Assembly: GCA_046728975.1 (NCBI GenBank)
Contig: JBKPFU010000149.1
Location: 1 to 26,270 of the forward strand
Source: JBKPFU01 sp046728975
Lineage (GTDB): Bacteria; Actinomycetota; Thermoleophilia; Gaiellales; Gaiellaceae
Length of the DNA: 26,270 nucleotides
Reading direction: 5' to 3'
Numbering within the stretch: position 1 is the stretch's first letter; the number at the start of each line of letters is the position of its first letter. Of this stretch, positions 1 to 7,527 are shown in pieces. The position numbers and the translations under genes were made by a program. The notes under the pieces are model-generated. The model saw only the letters and a program-made list of their open reading frames with translations, did no database searches and was not told the origin of the DNA.

Positions 1-465
1 TGCCGGTTCGGCGTACCGCGGTGAGCTCCGAGCCCGCGCGGCCGGCGCGGTCGGGCGAGGCTGGCCTGAGCGCACGCGGAGCGCAGATGACGCGTCAGCG
101 CGTGACGCGGCACCACTCGCTGCAACGGGCAGTTCGGGCCCCCGCCGCCGCCGTCCGCGGAAGGGGCCCGCGGCGCACGGCGGTTCGTGCGGGTGAGACA
201 CGCAGCGCGAGGCTGGGCAAGGTGGATGCGGCCGTGCCCGCCGCGGCGCCGGCGGCCCACGCTGGCGCGCGGATCCCGTGGGGCAACGGTTCTCCTGTCG
301 GTCGGCGGGGGGAGGACGGCTGGCCGCTCGAGCTTTGGACGGCGCCTGCCGGCGCTGCGGGCGCGGCAGTTTTCGCCGCCGGGCTTCTGCTCGCGCGGCG
401 CCGGGTGCGGGCGAAACCGGCTCGTATCATGTCTGCAGTTCGCCTCAGGGAGGACTATCTCGAGG
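1..465. other. Non-coding leader upstream of metG with two inverted repeats
   Basis: No convincing gene is visible in this GC-rich stretch. The first 24 bases could be the last codons of an upstream + strand gene ending in TGA at 22-24, but that is too short to identify. Two dyads stand out. CGCGTCA at 91-97 pairs with TGACGCG at 103-109 around a 5-nt spacer. CGGGCCCC at 135-142 pairs with GGGGCCCG at 163-170 around a 20-nt loop. Either could be the terminator of the preceding gene or part of the metG leader. TATCAT at 425-430 resembles a -10 box but has no recognisable -35. The open frames crossing this region run into metG in other frames and look like chance. Confidence 0.5.
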
Positions 466-2253
466 ATGACGAACCGCGAGCACATACTCGTCGCGCCGGC
501 TTGGCCGTATGCGAGCGGACCACGACATCTCGGTCACGTGGTCGGGTTCGGCGTGCCTGCGGACATCTTCGCCCGCTACCACCGGTTGAAGGGGAACGCC
601 GTCTTGATGGTCAGCGGCACGGACGAACACGGCACGCCGGTCATGGTCGCGGCCGACAAGGAAGGCAGCTCGCCGCATGAGGTCGCCGATCGCTACAACC
701 GCGTCATCCGCGAGGACCTTCGCGACCTCGGCCTCACCTACGACTGCTTCACGCGCACGACCACCGCCAACCACTACCGGGTGGTGCAGGACCTGTTCCG
801 CACGCTCTACGACAAGGGCTACATCATCGAGCGCGAGCAGATGGGGGCGTTCTCGGCGACAACGGGGAAGACGTTGCCCGACCGGTACGTGGAGGGCACA
901 TGCCCGATCTGCGGCTACGAGGCGGCGCGTGGTGACCAGTGCGAGAACTGCGGCAACCAGCTGGACGCGGTCGACCTGATCAACCCTCGCTCGCGCATCG
1001 ACGGCCAGCCGCCGGTGTTCCGAGAGACGAAGCATCTCTTCCTCGATTTGCCGCAGTTCGCAAGCCAGCTCGCGGAGTGGATCGACCGCCAGAAGCAGTG
1101 GCGGCCGAACGTGCGCAACTTCGCGCTCGGGTTCGTCGCCGACCTCAAGCCGAGGCCGATCACGCGCGACCTGGACTGGGGAGTTCCGGTTCCCGTCGAG
1201 GGCTATCCCGAGGAGGAAAAGCGCGTCTACGTCTGGTTCGACGCCGTCATCGGCTACCTGTCCGCGGCGATCGAGTGGGCCCACAACCGCGGCGACCCCG
1301 ACGCCTGGCGCGAGTGGTGGCAGAACCCCGACTCCCGCCACTACTACTTCATGGGCAAGGACAACATCGTCTTCCACGCGGTCATCTGGCCGGCGATCCT
1401 GCTGGGGTACGGCACGGGCGGCGAGTACGGCGCCGGCAAGGGTGAGCTCCAGCTCCCCTACAACCTGGTCGCGAGCGAGTTCCTGACCATGGAGGGCAGG
1501 AAGTTCGCGGCGAGCCGGAGCGTCGGAATCCTCGTCGGCGACTTTCTCAGCCGGTACGAGCCCGATCCGTTGCGCTACTTCCTGATCGCGGCCGGGCCGG
1601 AAACGCAGGACACCGACTTCACCTGGTCCGAGTTCGTGCGGCGGAACAACGACGAGCTTCTCGCCAACTGGGGGAACCTCGTCAATCGCACGGTCAAGAT
1701 CGCGCACGACAACTTCGACGCCGTGCCCGAGCCGGGCGAGCTGAGCGATGACGACCACACGCTCCTCGCGGCCGTCGAAGCTGGGTTTTCGCCCGTCGGC
1801 GAGCACATCGAAGCCGCGCGCTTCAAGGCCGCTCTCGGTGAGGTGATGCGGTTGTCCACGCTCGCGAACCAGTACGTGAGCGACCAGGCCCCGTGGGCAC
1901 AGGTGAAGACGGACAAGGAGCGGGCGGCGACGATCCTCTACGTCGCGCTGCGCGCGATCGACTCGCTGAAGACGCTCTTCGCGCCCTTCATCCCGTTCAG
2001 CTCGCAGGCCGTGCACGAGCTTCTCGGTTACGAGGGCGAGTTTTCGGGCCAGCCGAGGACCTCCACGGTCGAAGAGGAGGGACGCACCCACGAGGTCCTC
2101 ACCGGCGACTACGACGACGCCGTCGGCTCGTGGGCCCCGAGCGAACTTCAGGCGGGACAGCGCCTTGGCGCTCCGAAGCCGCCGTTCCGCAAGCTCGATC
2201 CGGACCAGGTCGTCGCCGACGAGCTGGCGCGGATGGAGCAAGCCGCAGCTTGA
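466..2253 (+). CDS. metG: Methionyl-tRNA synthetase
   Basis: Class I aminoacyl-tRNA synthetase that activates methionine with ATP and charges tRNA-Met in the cytoplasm. The 595-residue protein shows the HIGH-type motif HLGH at residues 21-24, a zinc knuckle with Cys146, Cys149, Cys159 and Cys162, and a KMSKS-equivalent KFAAS at 346-350 followed by RSVGI. The KMSKS form is relaxed, as in other actinobacterial and archaeal-like MetRS (compare KFSSS). No C-terminal tRNA-binding EMAP domain is visible, so this is the short form. The frame is open much further upstream, but ATG 466 places APAWPYA close to the N-terminus as in the family and has AGGGAGG at 447-453 ahead of it, slightly distant at 12 nt. 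The stop overlaps the tatD start, so translation is probably coupled. Confidence 0.96.
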   Translation: MTNREHILVAPAWPYASGPRHLGHVVGFGVPADIFARYHRLKGNAVLMVSGTDEHGTPVMVAADKEGSSPHEVADRYNRVIREDLRDLGLTYDCFTRTTTANHYRVVQDLFRTLYDKGYIIEREQMGAFSATTGKTLPDRYVEGTCPICGYEAARGDQCENCGNQLDAVDLINPRSRIDGQPPVFRETKHLFLDLPQFASQLAEWIDRQKQWRPNVRNFALGFVADLKPRPITRDLDWGVPVPVEGYPEEEKRVYVWFDAVIGYLSAAIEWAHNRGDPDAWREWWQNPDSRHYYFMGKDNIVFHAVIWPAILLGYGTGGEYGAGKGELQLPYNLVASEFLTMEGRKFAASRSVGILVGDFLSRYEPDPLRYFLIAAGPETQDTDFTWSEFVRRNNDELLANWGNLVNRTVKIAHDNFDAVPEPGELSDDDHTLLAAVEAGFSPVGEHIEAARFKAALGEVMRLSTLANQYVSDQAPWAQVKTDKERAATILYVALRAIDSLKTLFAPFIPFSSQAVHELLGYEGEFSGQPRTSTVEEEGRTHEVLTGDYDDAVGSWAPSELQAGQRLGAPKPPFRKLDPDQVVADELARMEQAAA

Positions 2254-2993
2254 TCGACACCCACGCGCATCTCGACACGTGCGCCGAGCCGGTGGATCAA
2301 GTTCTCTCTCGCGCGCGCGAGGCCGGTGTCGATCGCGTCGTCGCGGTCGGCTCCGGAATCGACTCCTGCCGCGCGACGCTCGCGATCGCCGAACGCGAGC
2401 GCGGCGTCTATGCGGCGCTTGGGATCCACCCGCACCAAGCCGGGAACGGCGAGGCGGAACGCCTCGACGAGCTCAGAGAGCTGCTCGAGCACGAGCGTGC
2501 GGTGGCCGTGGGCGAGACCGGGCTCGACTTCTACCGCGACTACGCACCGCGCGAGCGCCAGCGGCGGTTATTCGAGGCGGAGCTGTCGCTGGCCGCGACG
2601 ATGGAGCGGGCGGTCGTTGTGCACACCAGGGCAGCGCAGGACGAGACCGCAGCGGTGCTCGCCGATTTCGACGGTGTCGTCGTTCTGCACTGCTTCTCCG
2701 AGCCGGGCCTGCTGCCGACCGCGCTCGAGCACGGCTACTACGTCTCTTTCGCCGGCAACGTCACGTATCCAAAGGCCGAGGACTTGCGCGAGGCCGCCCG
2801 GCGCGTCCCGCGCGACCGGCTCCTGGTCGAAACCGACAGCCCCTACCTCGCGCCGCAACCGCGGCGAGGGCGGCCGAACGAGCCCGGGAACGTCGTCTAC
2901 ACCGTCGCCGCGCTGGCGGAGGCGCGCGGTGAAGAAGCCGATGAGCTCGCGGCCCAGATCGACGCCAACGCGACGGCGGCATTCTCATTGTGA
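2250..2993 (+). CDS. tatD: TatD family metal-dependent deoxyribonuclease
   Basis: TIM-barrel metallohydrolase of the TatD/YcfH/YjjV family, implicated in 3'-5' exonuclease DNA repair and DNA turnover; its exact physiological substrate varies. The 247 residues carry the family metal ligands in order: DTHAHLD at the N-terminus, GIHPHQA, GETGLDFYRD, VVHTR, HCFSEP and ETDSPYLAP near the C-terminus, followed by RGRPNEP. The start is TTG 2250, because the second residue must begin IDTHAHL and no ATG or GTG is nearby. It overlaps the metG TGA by 4 nt (TTGA), with GGAG at 2235-2238. The gene overlaps rsmA in the same way at its end. In Mycobacterium an rpf gene sits between tatD and ksgA; here it is absent. 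Confidence 0.93.
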   Translation: MIDTHAHLDTCAEPVDQVLSRAREAGVDRVVAVGSGIDSCRATLAIAERERGVYAALGIHPHQAGNGEAERLDELRELLEHERAVAVGETGLDFYRDYAPRERQRRLFEAELSLAATMERAVVVHTRAAQDETAAVLADFDGVVVLHCFSEPGLLPTALEHGYYVSFAGNVTYPKAEDLREAARRVPRDRLLVETDSPYLAPQPRRGRPNEPGNVVYTVAALAEARGEEADELAAQIDANATAAFSL

Positions 2994-3766
2994 GCGTTCG
3001 GGCACGAAAGGAGCTCGGCCAGCACTTCCTCGTCGACGAGAACATCCTCGGCGTTATCCAGCGACTGGCCGAGCCGGCTCCCGAGGACATCGTCCTGGAG
3101 GTCGGGCCTGGGCGGGGCGTCCTGACGGCGTTTCTTGCGAAGCGGGTGAAGCTCGTCCATGCGATCGAGGTCGACCGCAGCCTGGAGCCGACGTTGCGCG
3201 ATCGGCTCGGACCGGCGCGCAACGTCGAGCTCATCTTCGGCGATGCGCTCGAGGTCGACCTGGGCGTACTCGACCCGCCGCCTACAAAGCTCGTCGCGAA
3301 CCTGCCCTACACCATCGCGACCCCTCTCGTGGTCGAGTCGCTCGACGGCCCACCGTCGGTCGAGCTCTGGTGCGTCATGGTGCAGCGCGAGGTGGCCGAC
3401 CGCTTCTTCGCCGCCCCCGGGACGAAGGCGTACGGGGCTGTCTCGGTGCTCGTGCAGCTGGCGGCTCGGCGGACTGGTTTTCACCCCGTGTCCCGCGCGG
3501 TCTTCCGCCCTCAACCGAACGTCGACTCTGCGCTCGTCGCCTTCCGTCGAACCGAGCTGCCCGCCAACTTCGCCGCCGTAAAGGCCCTCGTTTCCGCGGC
3601 GTTCGCACATCGCAGGAAGATGCTTCCGAACTCGCTCGAGCTGGCGGGGCTCGCGGGGCGAAACGAGGCCGCCGCGGCACTCGAGCGTCTCGAAAAAGCC
3701 GCCTCGACGCGCGCAGAGGAGCTCTCGCCGCGCGAATTCCTGGCGCTGGCTGACGCCCTCGCGTGA
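2990..3766 (+). CDS. rsmA: 16S rRNA (adenine1518-N6/adenine1519-N6)-dimethyltransferase
   Basis: SAM-dependent methyltransferase (RsmA/KsgA) that dimethylates two adjacent adenines in the 3'-terminal helix of 16S rRNA during late 30S assembly; loss classically gives kasugamycin resistance. The 258 residues begin with the expected KELGQHFLVDENI and contain the SAM loop EVGPGRGVLT, the acidic motif II AIEVD, the GDALEVD motif, and the catalytic NLPY at residues 104-107. The C-terminal helical domain is present (VSAAFAHRRKMLPNSL). The start is GTG 2990, overlapping the tatD stop by 4 nt (GTGA), and the stop overlaps the ispE GTG in the same way. The length is near the usual 260-280 residues and no key residue is missing. 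Confidence 0.95.
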   Translation: MSVRARKELGQHFLVDENILGVIQRLAEPAPEDIVLEVGPGRGVLTAFLAKRVKLVHAIEVDRSLEPTLRDRLGPARNVELIFGDALEVDLGVLDPPPTKLVANLPYTIATPLVVESLDGPPSVELWCVMVQREVADRFFAAPGTKAYGAVSVLVQLAARRTGFHPVSRAVFRPQPNVDSALVAFRRTELPANFAAVKALVSAAFAHRRKMLPNSLELAGLAGRNEAAAALERLEKAASTRAEELSPREFLALADALA

Positions 3767-4581
3767 ACAGAGCTCCGGCGCCCGCGAAGCTCAACCTCGC
3801 GCTCGTCGCCGGCGACTTGCGCGGGGACGGCCGGCACGAGCTCACGACCGTGTACCAGCGGATCGACCTTTGCGACCGGATCGCCCTCGCGGCTGCGCCG
3901 AACCTCCGCGTGAGCGGCTTTGCAGGGGATACGCTCGTCCACCGCGCGCTCGAGCTGCTCGCACGTGCGGCCGGCGCCGACCCTCGGTGGGAGGCGCGCA
4001 TCTGGAAGCGCATCCCCGTTGCCGCGGGGCTCGGCGGAGGGAGCTCGGACGCCGCCACGGCGCTCCGCCTTGCGAACGCGGCGCTCGAGGAGCCACTCGA
4101 ACGCGCGCGCCTTCAGGAGCTCGCGTTCGAGCTCGGCGCCGACGTGCCCTTCTTCTTGACCTCGGGGCCGAAGCTCGGCGAAGGGGCGGGGGAGGCGGTG
4201 TCCCGGCTCGACCTTCCGCAGGACTACTTCGTCCTCGTACTCCTCCCGCGCACAGCTCGGAAGGAGTCAACGGCGCAGGTCTACGCGTCCTTCGATGACC
4301 GCGACGGAGCCGTCGGATACGAGGAGCGACGCGATCAGCTCTTGACCGCTCTGCGCGGCGTCCGGCGCCCGCGCGACCTGGCTGCGCTGCCGCCGAACGA
4401 CCTGGCGTCGTCGCCGCTCGCCAACGAGCTGCGGGAGCTCGGTGCCTTCCGCGCCGACGTCTCGGGGGCCGGCCCAGCGGTGTACGGCCTGTTCCAGCAC
4501 CGCGCGCAGGCGAAGGTCGCCGCCGCGGCAATGAGACGGCACGGCCGCACGTGGCTGACCGTGCCTGCTTGGTACGGTTGA
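3763..4581 (+). CDS. ispE: 4-diphosphocytidyl-2-C-methyl-D-erythritol kinase
   Basis: GHMP-family kinase that phosphorylates the 2-hydroxyl of CDP-methylerythritol with ATP in the non-mevalonate (MEP) isoprenoid pathway. The 272-residue protein has the N-terminal APAKLNLAL motif with Lys9 at the substrate position, the glycine-rich ATP loop VAAGLGGGSSDAA at about residues 86-98, the catalytic-type Asp127 in GADVPFF, and the GHMP motif 3 SGAGPAVYGLF near the end. The start is GTG 3763, overlapping the rsmA stop by 4 nt. It is the fourth member of a coupled metG-tatD-rsmA-ispE chain, and rsmA-ispE adjacency is widespread in bacteria. It appears intact. Confidence 0.95.
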   Translation: MNRAPAPAKLNLALVAGDLRGDGRHELTTVYQRIDLCDRIALAAAPNLRVSGFAGDTLVHRALELLARAAGADPRWEARIWKRIPVAAGLGGGSSDAATALRLANAALEEPLERARLQELAFELGADVPFFLTSGPKLGEGAGEAVSRLDLPQDYFVLVLLPRTARKESTAQVYASFDDRDGAVGYEERRDQLLTALRGVRRPRDLAALPPNDLASSPLANELRELGAFRADVSGAGPAVYGLFQHRAQAKVAAAAMRRHGRTWLTVPAWYG

Positions 4582-4585
4582 AACG

Positions 4586-4942
4586 ATGGTCGGCAGCGAG
4601 ATAATCGAGCACCGCTCCAGCCGCGGCGGCCGCTGGTTGCGCGCCCGCCGGGCCCGGTTCGCACTGTGGATCGCCGTCGTCGAGGGGCTGCTCGTGGCGC
4701 TCCACGCGATCTCGTGGTGGACCGCGCTCGCGGTCGCCGTCGTGTTCGTCGCCTTCTACTTCGTGGCCGGGCACAGGCTCCGCTCGGACACGGCTCGCCA
4801 GGTCAGCTGGATCGCCGCGACCTCGCAGGCGCTCGTCGCGCTCGTGCCGATTCTGGTCATCGTCATCGGCACGTTGGCGGTGATCGCAGTCGGCGTGCTG
4901 GCCGTCGTCGCGCTGATCGCTCTGTTTTCAGAGCGGGGTTAG
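4586..4942 (+). CDS. Small uncharacterised membrane protein
   Basis: I do not recognise a named family. The 118-residue product starts with a basic cytoplasmic-type segment (RGGRWLRARRARF, about residues 13-25). Hydrophobic helices follow at about 25-41 and 45-61, then a polar linker (GHRLRSDTARQVS) and a long hydrophobic stretch at about 84-114 that may be one or two helices. It ends in the short charged tail SERG. The ATG lies 4 nt after the ispE stop, so the gene probably belongs to the same transcript. The TAG stop is embedded in the -10-like box proposed for the downstream tRNA. Codon use and GC content resemble the neighbours. Its position suggests a lineage-conserved accessory of the ispE operon, but no function can be given. 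Confidence 0.8.
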   Translation: MVGSEIIEHRSSRGGRWLRARRARFALWIAVVEGLLVALHAISWWTALAVAVVFVAFYFVAGHRLRSDTARQVSWIAATSQALVALVPILVIVIGTLAVIAVGVLAVVALIALFSERG

Positions 4943-4945
4943 ACT
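4940..4945 (+). promoter_or_regulatory. Possible -10 box (TAGACT) for tRNA-Gln/glmU
   Basis: TAGACT fits the actinobacterial -10 pattern TANNNT and overlaps the stop codon of the membrane protein gene. Transcription from about 4952 would run through both tRNA-like repeats, tRNA-Gln and glmU. No good -35 is visible, so this is tentative. A second, weaker candidate, TACTTT at 5034-5039, is too close to the tRNA 5' end. Confidence 0.3.
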
Positions 4946-4953
4946 TTTCGGAG

Positions 4954-4970
4954 TGGGGCGTAGCCGAGTG
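4954..4970 (+). repeat. Degenerate copy A of the tRNA-Gln 5' arm
   Basis: TGGGGCGTAGCCGAGTG matches the first 17 bases of the downstream tRNA-Gln with one difference (G for A at the 13th position). It covers the 5' acceptor strand and the start of the D arm, then diverges. It cannot form a tRNA by itself. Confidence 0.75.
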
Positions 4971-4989
4971 CCGATGCGCCCGGATCCGG

Positions 4990-5021
4990 TGGGCGTAGCC
5001 AAGTGCTCAACCCGGTTTTTT
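4990..5021 (+). repeat. Degenerate copy B of the tRNA-Gln 5' half
   Basis: T-GGGCGTAGCCAAGTG at 4990-5005 matches the tRNA-Gln 5' end with one G missing from the acceptor run. It is followed at 5011-5021 by a CCCGG plus T-run segment resembling the tRNA anticodon arm (GCGGGTTTTGG). The copy is truncated and has no T arm or 3' acceptor strand. With copy A it makes a short tandem series of tRNA 5' fragments. Confidence 0.65.
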
Positions 5022-5041
5022 GGGGAAGAGACGTACTTTGG

Positions 5042-5115
5042 TGGGGCGTAGCCAAGTGGTAAGGCAGCGGGTTTTGGTCCCGCGATCCCAGGTTCGAATC
5101 CTGGCGCCCCAGCCA
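5042..5115 (+). tRNA. tRNA-Gln(UUG), CCA encoded
   Basis: A full cloverleaf can be drawn. The acceptor TGGGGCG (5042-5048) pairs with CGCCCCA (5105-5111). The D arm is GCC...GGC (5051-5065). The anticodon stem GCGGG/CCCGC (5067-5071 and 5079-5083) closes the loop TTTTGGT, giving anticodon TTG. The variable loop has four bases, and the T arm is CCAGG-TTCGAAT-CCTGG (5088-5104). The discriminator is G5112, followed by an encoded CCA (5113-5115). The U1-A72 first pair is typical of bacterial tRNA-Gln. It lies 11 nt upstream of glmU and is probably co-transcribed with it. Confidence 0.97.
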
Positions 5116-5126
5116 TACCTCGCTCC

Positions 5127-6470
5127 GTGACGACCACGCCGCTCGCAGCCGTCGTGATGGCCGCCGGCCTCGGCACTCGCATGCGCTCGGCGACGCCGAA
5201 GCACCTCCACCCGCTGCTCGGGCGCCGGATGGTGGACTGGGTGCTCGAGTCGGTCCGGCCGCTGAGCCCTGACCGCCTCGTCGTCGTCTCGTCTCCCGAG
5301 TCGACGGTGGCCTTCGACGGGATCGAGGTCGCCGTTCAGGAGGAGCCGCGCGGCACGGGCGATGCCGTCGCGGCGGCGCGCGGCTCCCTGGATGGTTTCG
5401 CCGGGGACGTTCTCGTCGTTTCCGGCGACAGCCCGCTCCTCACGGCCGACCATCTTCAGGCGTTGGTCGACGAGCACCGGCACCGCGGCGCCGCAGCGAC
5501 CGTGCTCACATTCGAGCCGGAGCTTCCGCTCCCGTACGGCCGAGTGATCCGTGACGCGGGCGGCGGAATCGTCGCGATCGTCGAGGAAGCGGACGCGACC
5601 CCCGAGCAACGTGCGATCAGGGAGCTCAACGCGTCGACGTACGTCTTCTCGGCGCCTGCGCTCTGGGAAGCACTCGAGCGGGTGCAGCCCGCGAACGCGC
5701 AGGGCGAGCTCTACCTGACCGACGCAATCGCGGAGCTCGTGCGCGAAGGCCGCCCAGTGGCCGGCCTTCGCTCGGACGACTCAACCGCGCCGCTCGGGGT
5801 CAACACGCGGGCCGAGCTCGCCGCGGCGGCGTCGGTGCTCCGCGACCGCGTCAACGAGGACCACATGCTCGCCGGCGTCACCATCGTCGACCCGGCCACG
5901 ACCTGGGTCGAGGCCGGAGTCGAGCTCGAGCCGGAGGCGGTGCTGCACCCGTTCACCGTCCTCCGCGGCTCGACGCGCGTCGGGGCGCACGCGGAGGTCG
6001 GGCCGCATGTGGTGGCCGTCGACGCGGAAATCGGCGAGCGCTGTCTCGTCGGCCCGTTCTGCTACCTCCGGCCGGGAACCGCCCTCGCGGCGGGAGTGAA
6101 GGCCGGAGCCTTCGTCGAGATCAAGAACTCGAAGATTGGCGAAGGCACGAAGGTCCCGCACCTCTCCTACATGGGCGACGCCGAGATCGGGGAAGGAACG
6201 AACATCGGCGCCGGTGGCATCACGGTCAACTATCCGCACGAGCCCGGCCGTCCGAAGGGGCGCACGAAGATCGGAAAGAACGTCAGGACCGGCGTGCAGA
6301 ATGCGTTCGTTGCTCCGGTCGAGATTGGCGACGATGCTTGGATTGCGGCGGGATCGGTCATCACCGATGATGTCCCTGCGGGATCCCTCGCCGGGTTCCC
6401 GCCGCGCCAGGTCACCAAAGAAGGCTACGTCCACCGCAAGCACGGGAAGCGAGAGCGAGACGATGACTGA
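5127..6470 (+). CDS. glmU: Bifunctional N-acetylglucosamine-1-phosphate uridyltransferase/glucosamine-1-phosphate acetyltransferase
   Basis: Catalyses the last two steps to UDP-GlcNAc, the precursor of peptidoglycan and other glycans. The N-terminal Rossmann-type uridyltransferase shows AAVVMAAGLGTRM, EEPRGTGDAV and VVSGDSPLL. The C-terminal left-handed beta-helix shows the hexapeptide pattern from about residue 250 on, with the acetyltransferase His in KVPHLSYMGDAEIG and the GAGGITVNY segment. The usual NYDG-x-x-KH loop is replaced by NYPHEPGRPKGRTKIG, a modest divergence in the acetyl-CoA/substrate region. GTG 5127 is the only start that keeps the nucleotide-binding motif. No Shine-Dalgarno is visible in the 11 nt after the tRNA. 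At 447 residues it is a normal length. Its last 8 nt overlap prs, so the pair is likely coupled. Confidence 0.95.
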   Translation: MTTTPLAAVVMAAGLGTRMRSATPKHLHPLLGRRMVDWVLESVRPLSPDRLVVVSSPESTVAFDGIEVAVQEEPRGTGDAVAAARGSLDGFAGDVLVVSGDSPLLTADHLQALVDEHRHRGAAATVLTFEPELPLPYGRVIRDAGGGIVAIVEEADATPEQRAIRELNASTYVFSAPALWEALERVQPANAQGELYLTDAIAELVREGRPVAGLRSDDSTAPLGVNTRAELAAAASVLRDRVNEDHMLAGVTIVDPATTWVEAGVELEPEAVLHPFTVLRGSTRVGAHAEVGPHVVAVDAEIGERCLVGPFCYLRPGTALAAGVKAGAFVEIKNSKIGEGTKVPHLSYMGDAEIGEGTNIGAGGITVNYPHEPGRPKGRTKIGKNVRTGVQNAFVAPVEIGDDAWIAAGSVITDDVPAGSLAGFPPRQVTKEGYVHRKHGKRERDDD

Positions 6471-7509
6471 AGCCGCGACTCTCCCCGGTCTCGAAGTAGC
6501 CGGCACGGCTGCACAGCCGAGCCCCGAGCGATTCATCGAGCGGCCGGGCGGCAAGCGCCTGATGCTGTTCTCCGGGCGCTCGAACCGGAAGCTCGCCGAG
6601 GACATCGCCGCCCAGCTCGGGATCGAGCTTGGCGAAGTGCTGCTCAAGACCTTCGCGAACGGCGAGACCTACTGCCGCTACGTCGAGTCGATCCGCGGCT
6701 GCGACGTCTTCATCGTCCAGTCGGGCAACCCGCCGGTGAACGATCACCTCGTGGAGCTCCTGATCATGATCCAGGCGGCGAAGCTCGCCTCTGCAAAGCG
6801 CATTACTGCGGTGATTCCCTGGTTCCCCTATTCGCGGCAGGACAAGAAGTCGGCGCCGCGCGAGCCGATCACCGCCAAGCTCGTCGCGGACGCGCTCGAG
6901 GTCGCCGGAGTCGACCGCGTCGTGGCGATGGATCTGCACGCCGGTCAGATCCAGGGGTTCTTCACCGTGCCCGTCGACCACATGACGGCGTTGCAGCTGT
7001 TCGCGCAGTACTACCGCGACAGGGGCATCTACGGCGAAGGCGTCGTCGCCGTCTCGCCGGACCCGGGACGAGCGAAGATGGCGCGCCGGTTCGGTCAGAT
7101 GCTCGAGTCCGATCTCGCGATCCTGAGCAAGACCCGGCCCGACCACGACACGGCCGAGGTGACTGAGGTGATCGGCGACGTCGGCGGCAAGGTCGCAATC
7201 ATGAGCGACGACATCATCGTCACCGGCGGCACACTGCTCGCCGGTGGGAAGGCGCTGCTGAAGGCGGGCGCGACGCAGGTCTACGCATGCGCAACGCACG
7301 GCCTCTTCCCGGGCAACGCCTTCGAGAAGATCGCGGCCAGCGACCTGACGCAGGTGACGGTCACCGATACGGTGCCGGTCGATCCTGTCAACCGCCCCGA
7401 CAAGATCGACGTACTGCCGGTTTCGCGCCTCCTCGCCGAGACGATCATGAACGTCTTCGGCGATGAATCCGTCTCTGCGATCTTCGCCGGCGAAAACCAG
7501 CTGTTCTAG
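6463..7509 (+). CDS. prs: Ribose-phosphate pyrophosphokinase (PRPP synthetase)
   Basis: Makes PRPP from ribose 5-phosphate and ATP for nucleotide, His, Trp and NAD synthesis. Recognisable segments are SGRSNRKLAEDIA at the start of the domain, the catalytic-loop motif RQDKKSAPREPITAKLVAD, the metal/ATP site DLHAGQIQGFF, SPDPGRAKMARRFG, the flexible loop KTRPDHD, and the PRPP loop SDDIIVTGGTL. The PRPP loop is unusual: the third acidic position of the classical DDMIDT(A/G)GT is Val. The 348 residues include about 30 extra N-terminal residues ahead of the conserved core. ATG 6463 overlaps the end of glmU by 8 nt, with GGGAAG at 6444-6449. The final bases AACCAGCTGTTCTAG, including the stop, are repeated exactly at 10875-10889. 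The glmU-prs order is conserved in Actinobacteria. Confidence 0.95.
   Translation: MTEAATLPGLEVAGTAAQPSPERFIERPGGKRLMLFSGRSNRKLAEDIAAQLGIELGEVLLKTFANGETYCRYVESIRGCDVFIVQSGNPPVNDHLVELLIMIQAAKLASAKRITAVIPWFPYSRQDKKSAPREPITAKLVADALEVAGVDRVVAMDLHAGQIQGFFTVPVDHMTALQLFAQYYRDRGIYGEGVVAVSPDPGRAKMARRFGQMLESDLAILSKTRPDHDTAEVTEVIGDVGGKVAIMSDDIIVTGGTLLAGGKALLKAGATQVYACATHGLFPGNAFEKIAASDLTQVTVTDTVPVDPVNRPDKIDVLPVSRLLAETIMNVFGDESVSAIFAGENQLF
7495..7509 (+). repeat. Direct repeat, left copy (prs 3' end; possible att site)
   Basis: AACCAGCTGTTCTAG forms the last codons and stop of prs. An identical 15-mer occurs at 10875-10889, and scattered matches continue for about 18 nt downstream in both copies, including a shared AACGG. 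It bounds the LuxR/haloperoxidase segment on the left. Confidence 0.7.
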
Positions 7510-7527
7510 AAAGCCCGCGAGAAACGG

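Noticed and set aside
21..680. 219-codon + strand open frame upstream of and into metG, with a hydrophobic stretch followed by RRR
   Set aside because: It overlaps more than 200 nt of certain metG coding sequence in another frame, has no family motif and no ribosome site; long chance frames are common at this GC content.
445..2241. 598-codon antisense frame opposite metG
   Set aside because: Mirror frame of a certain gene. The translation is rich in Arg, Val and Asp with no motifs, typical of antisense shadows in high-GC DNA.
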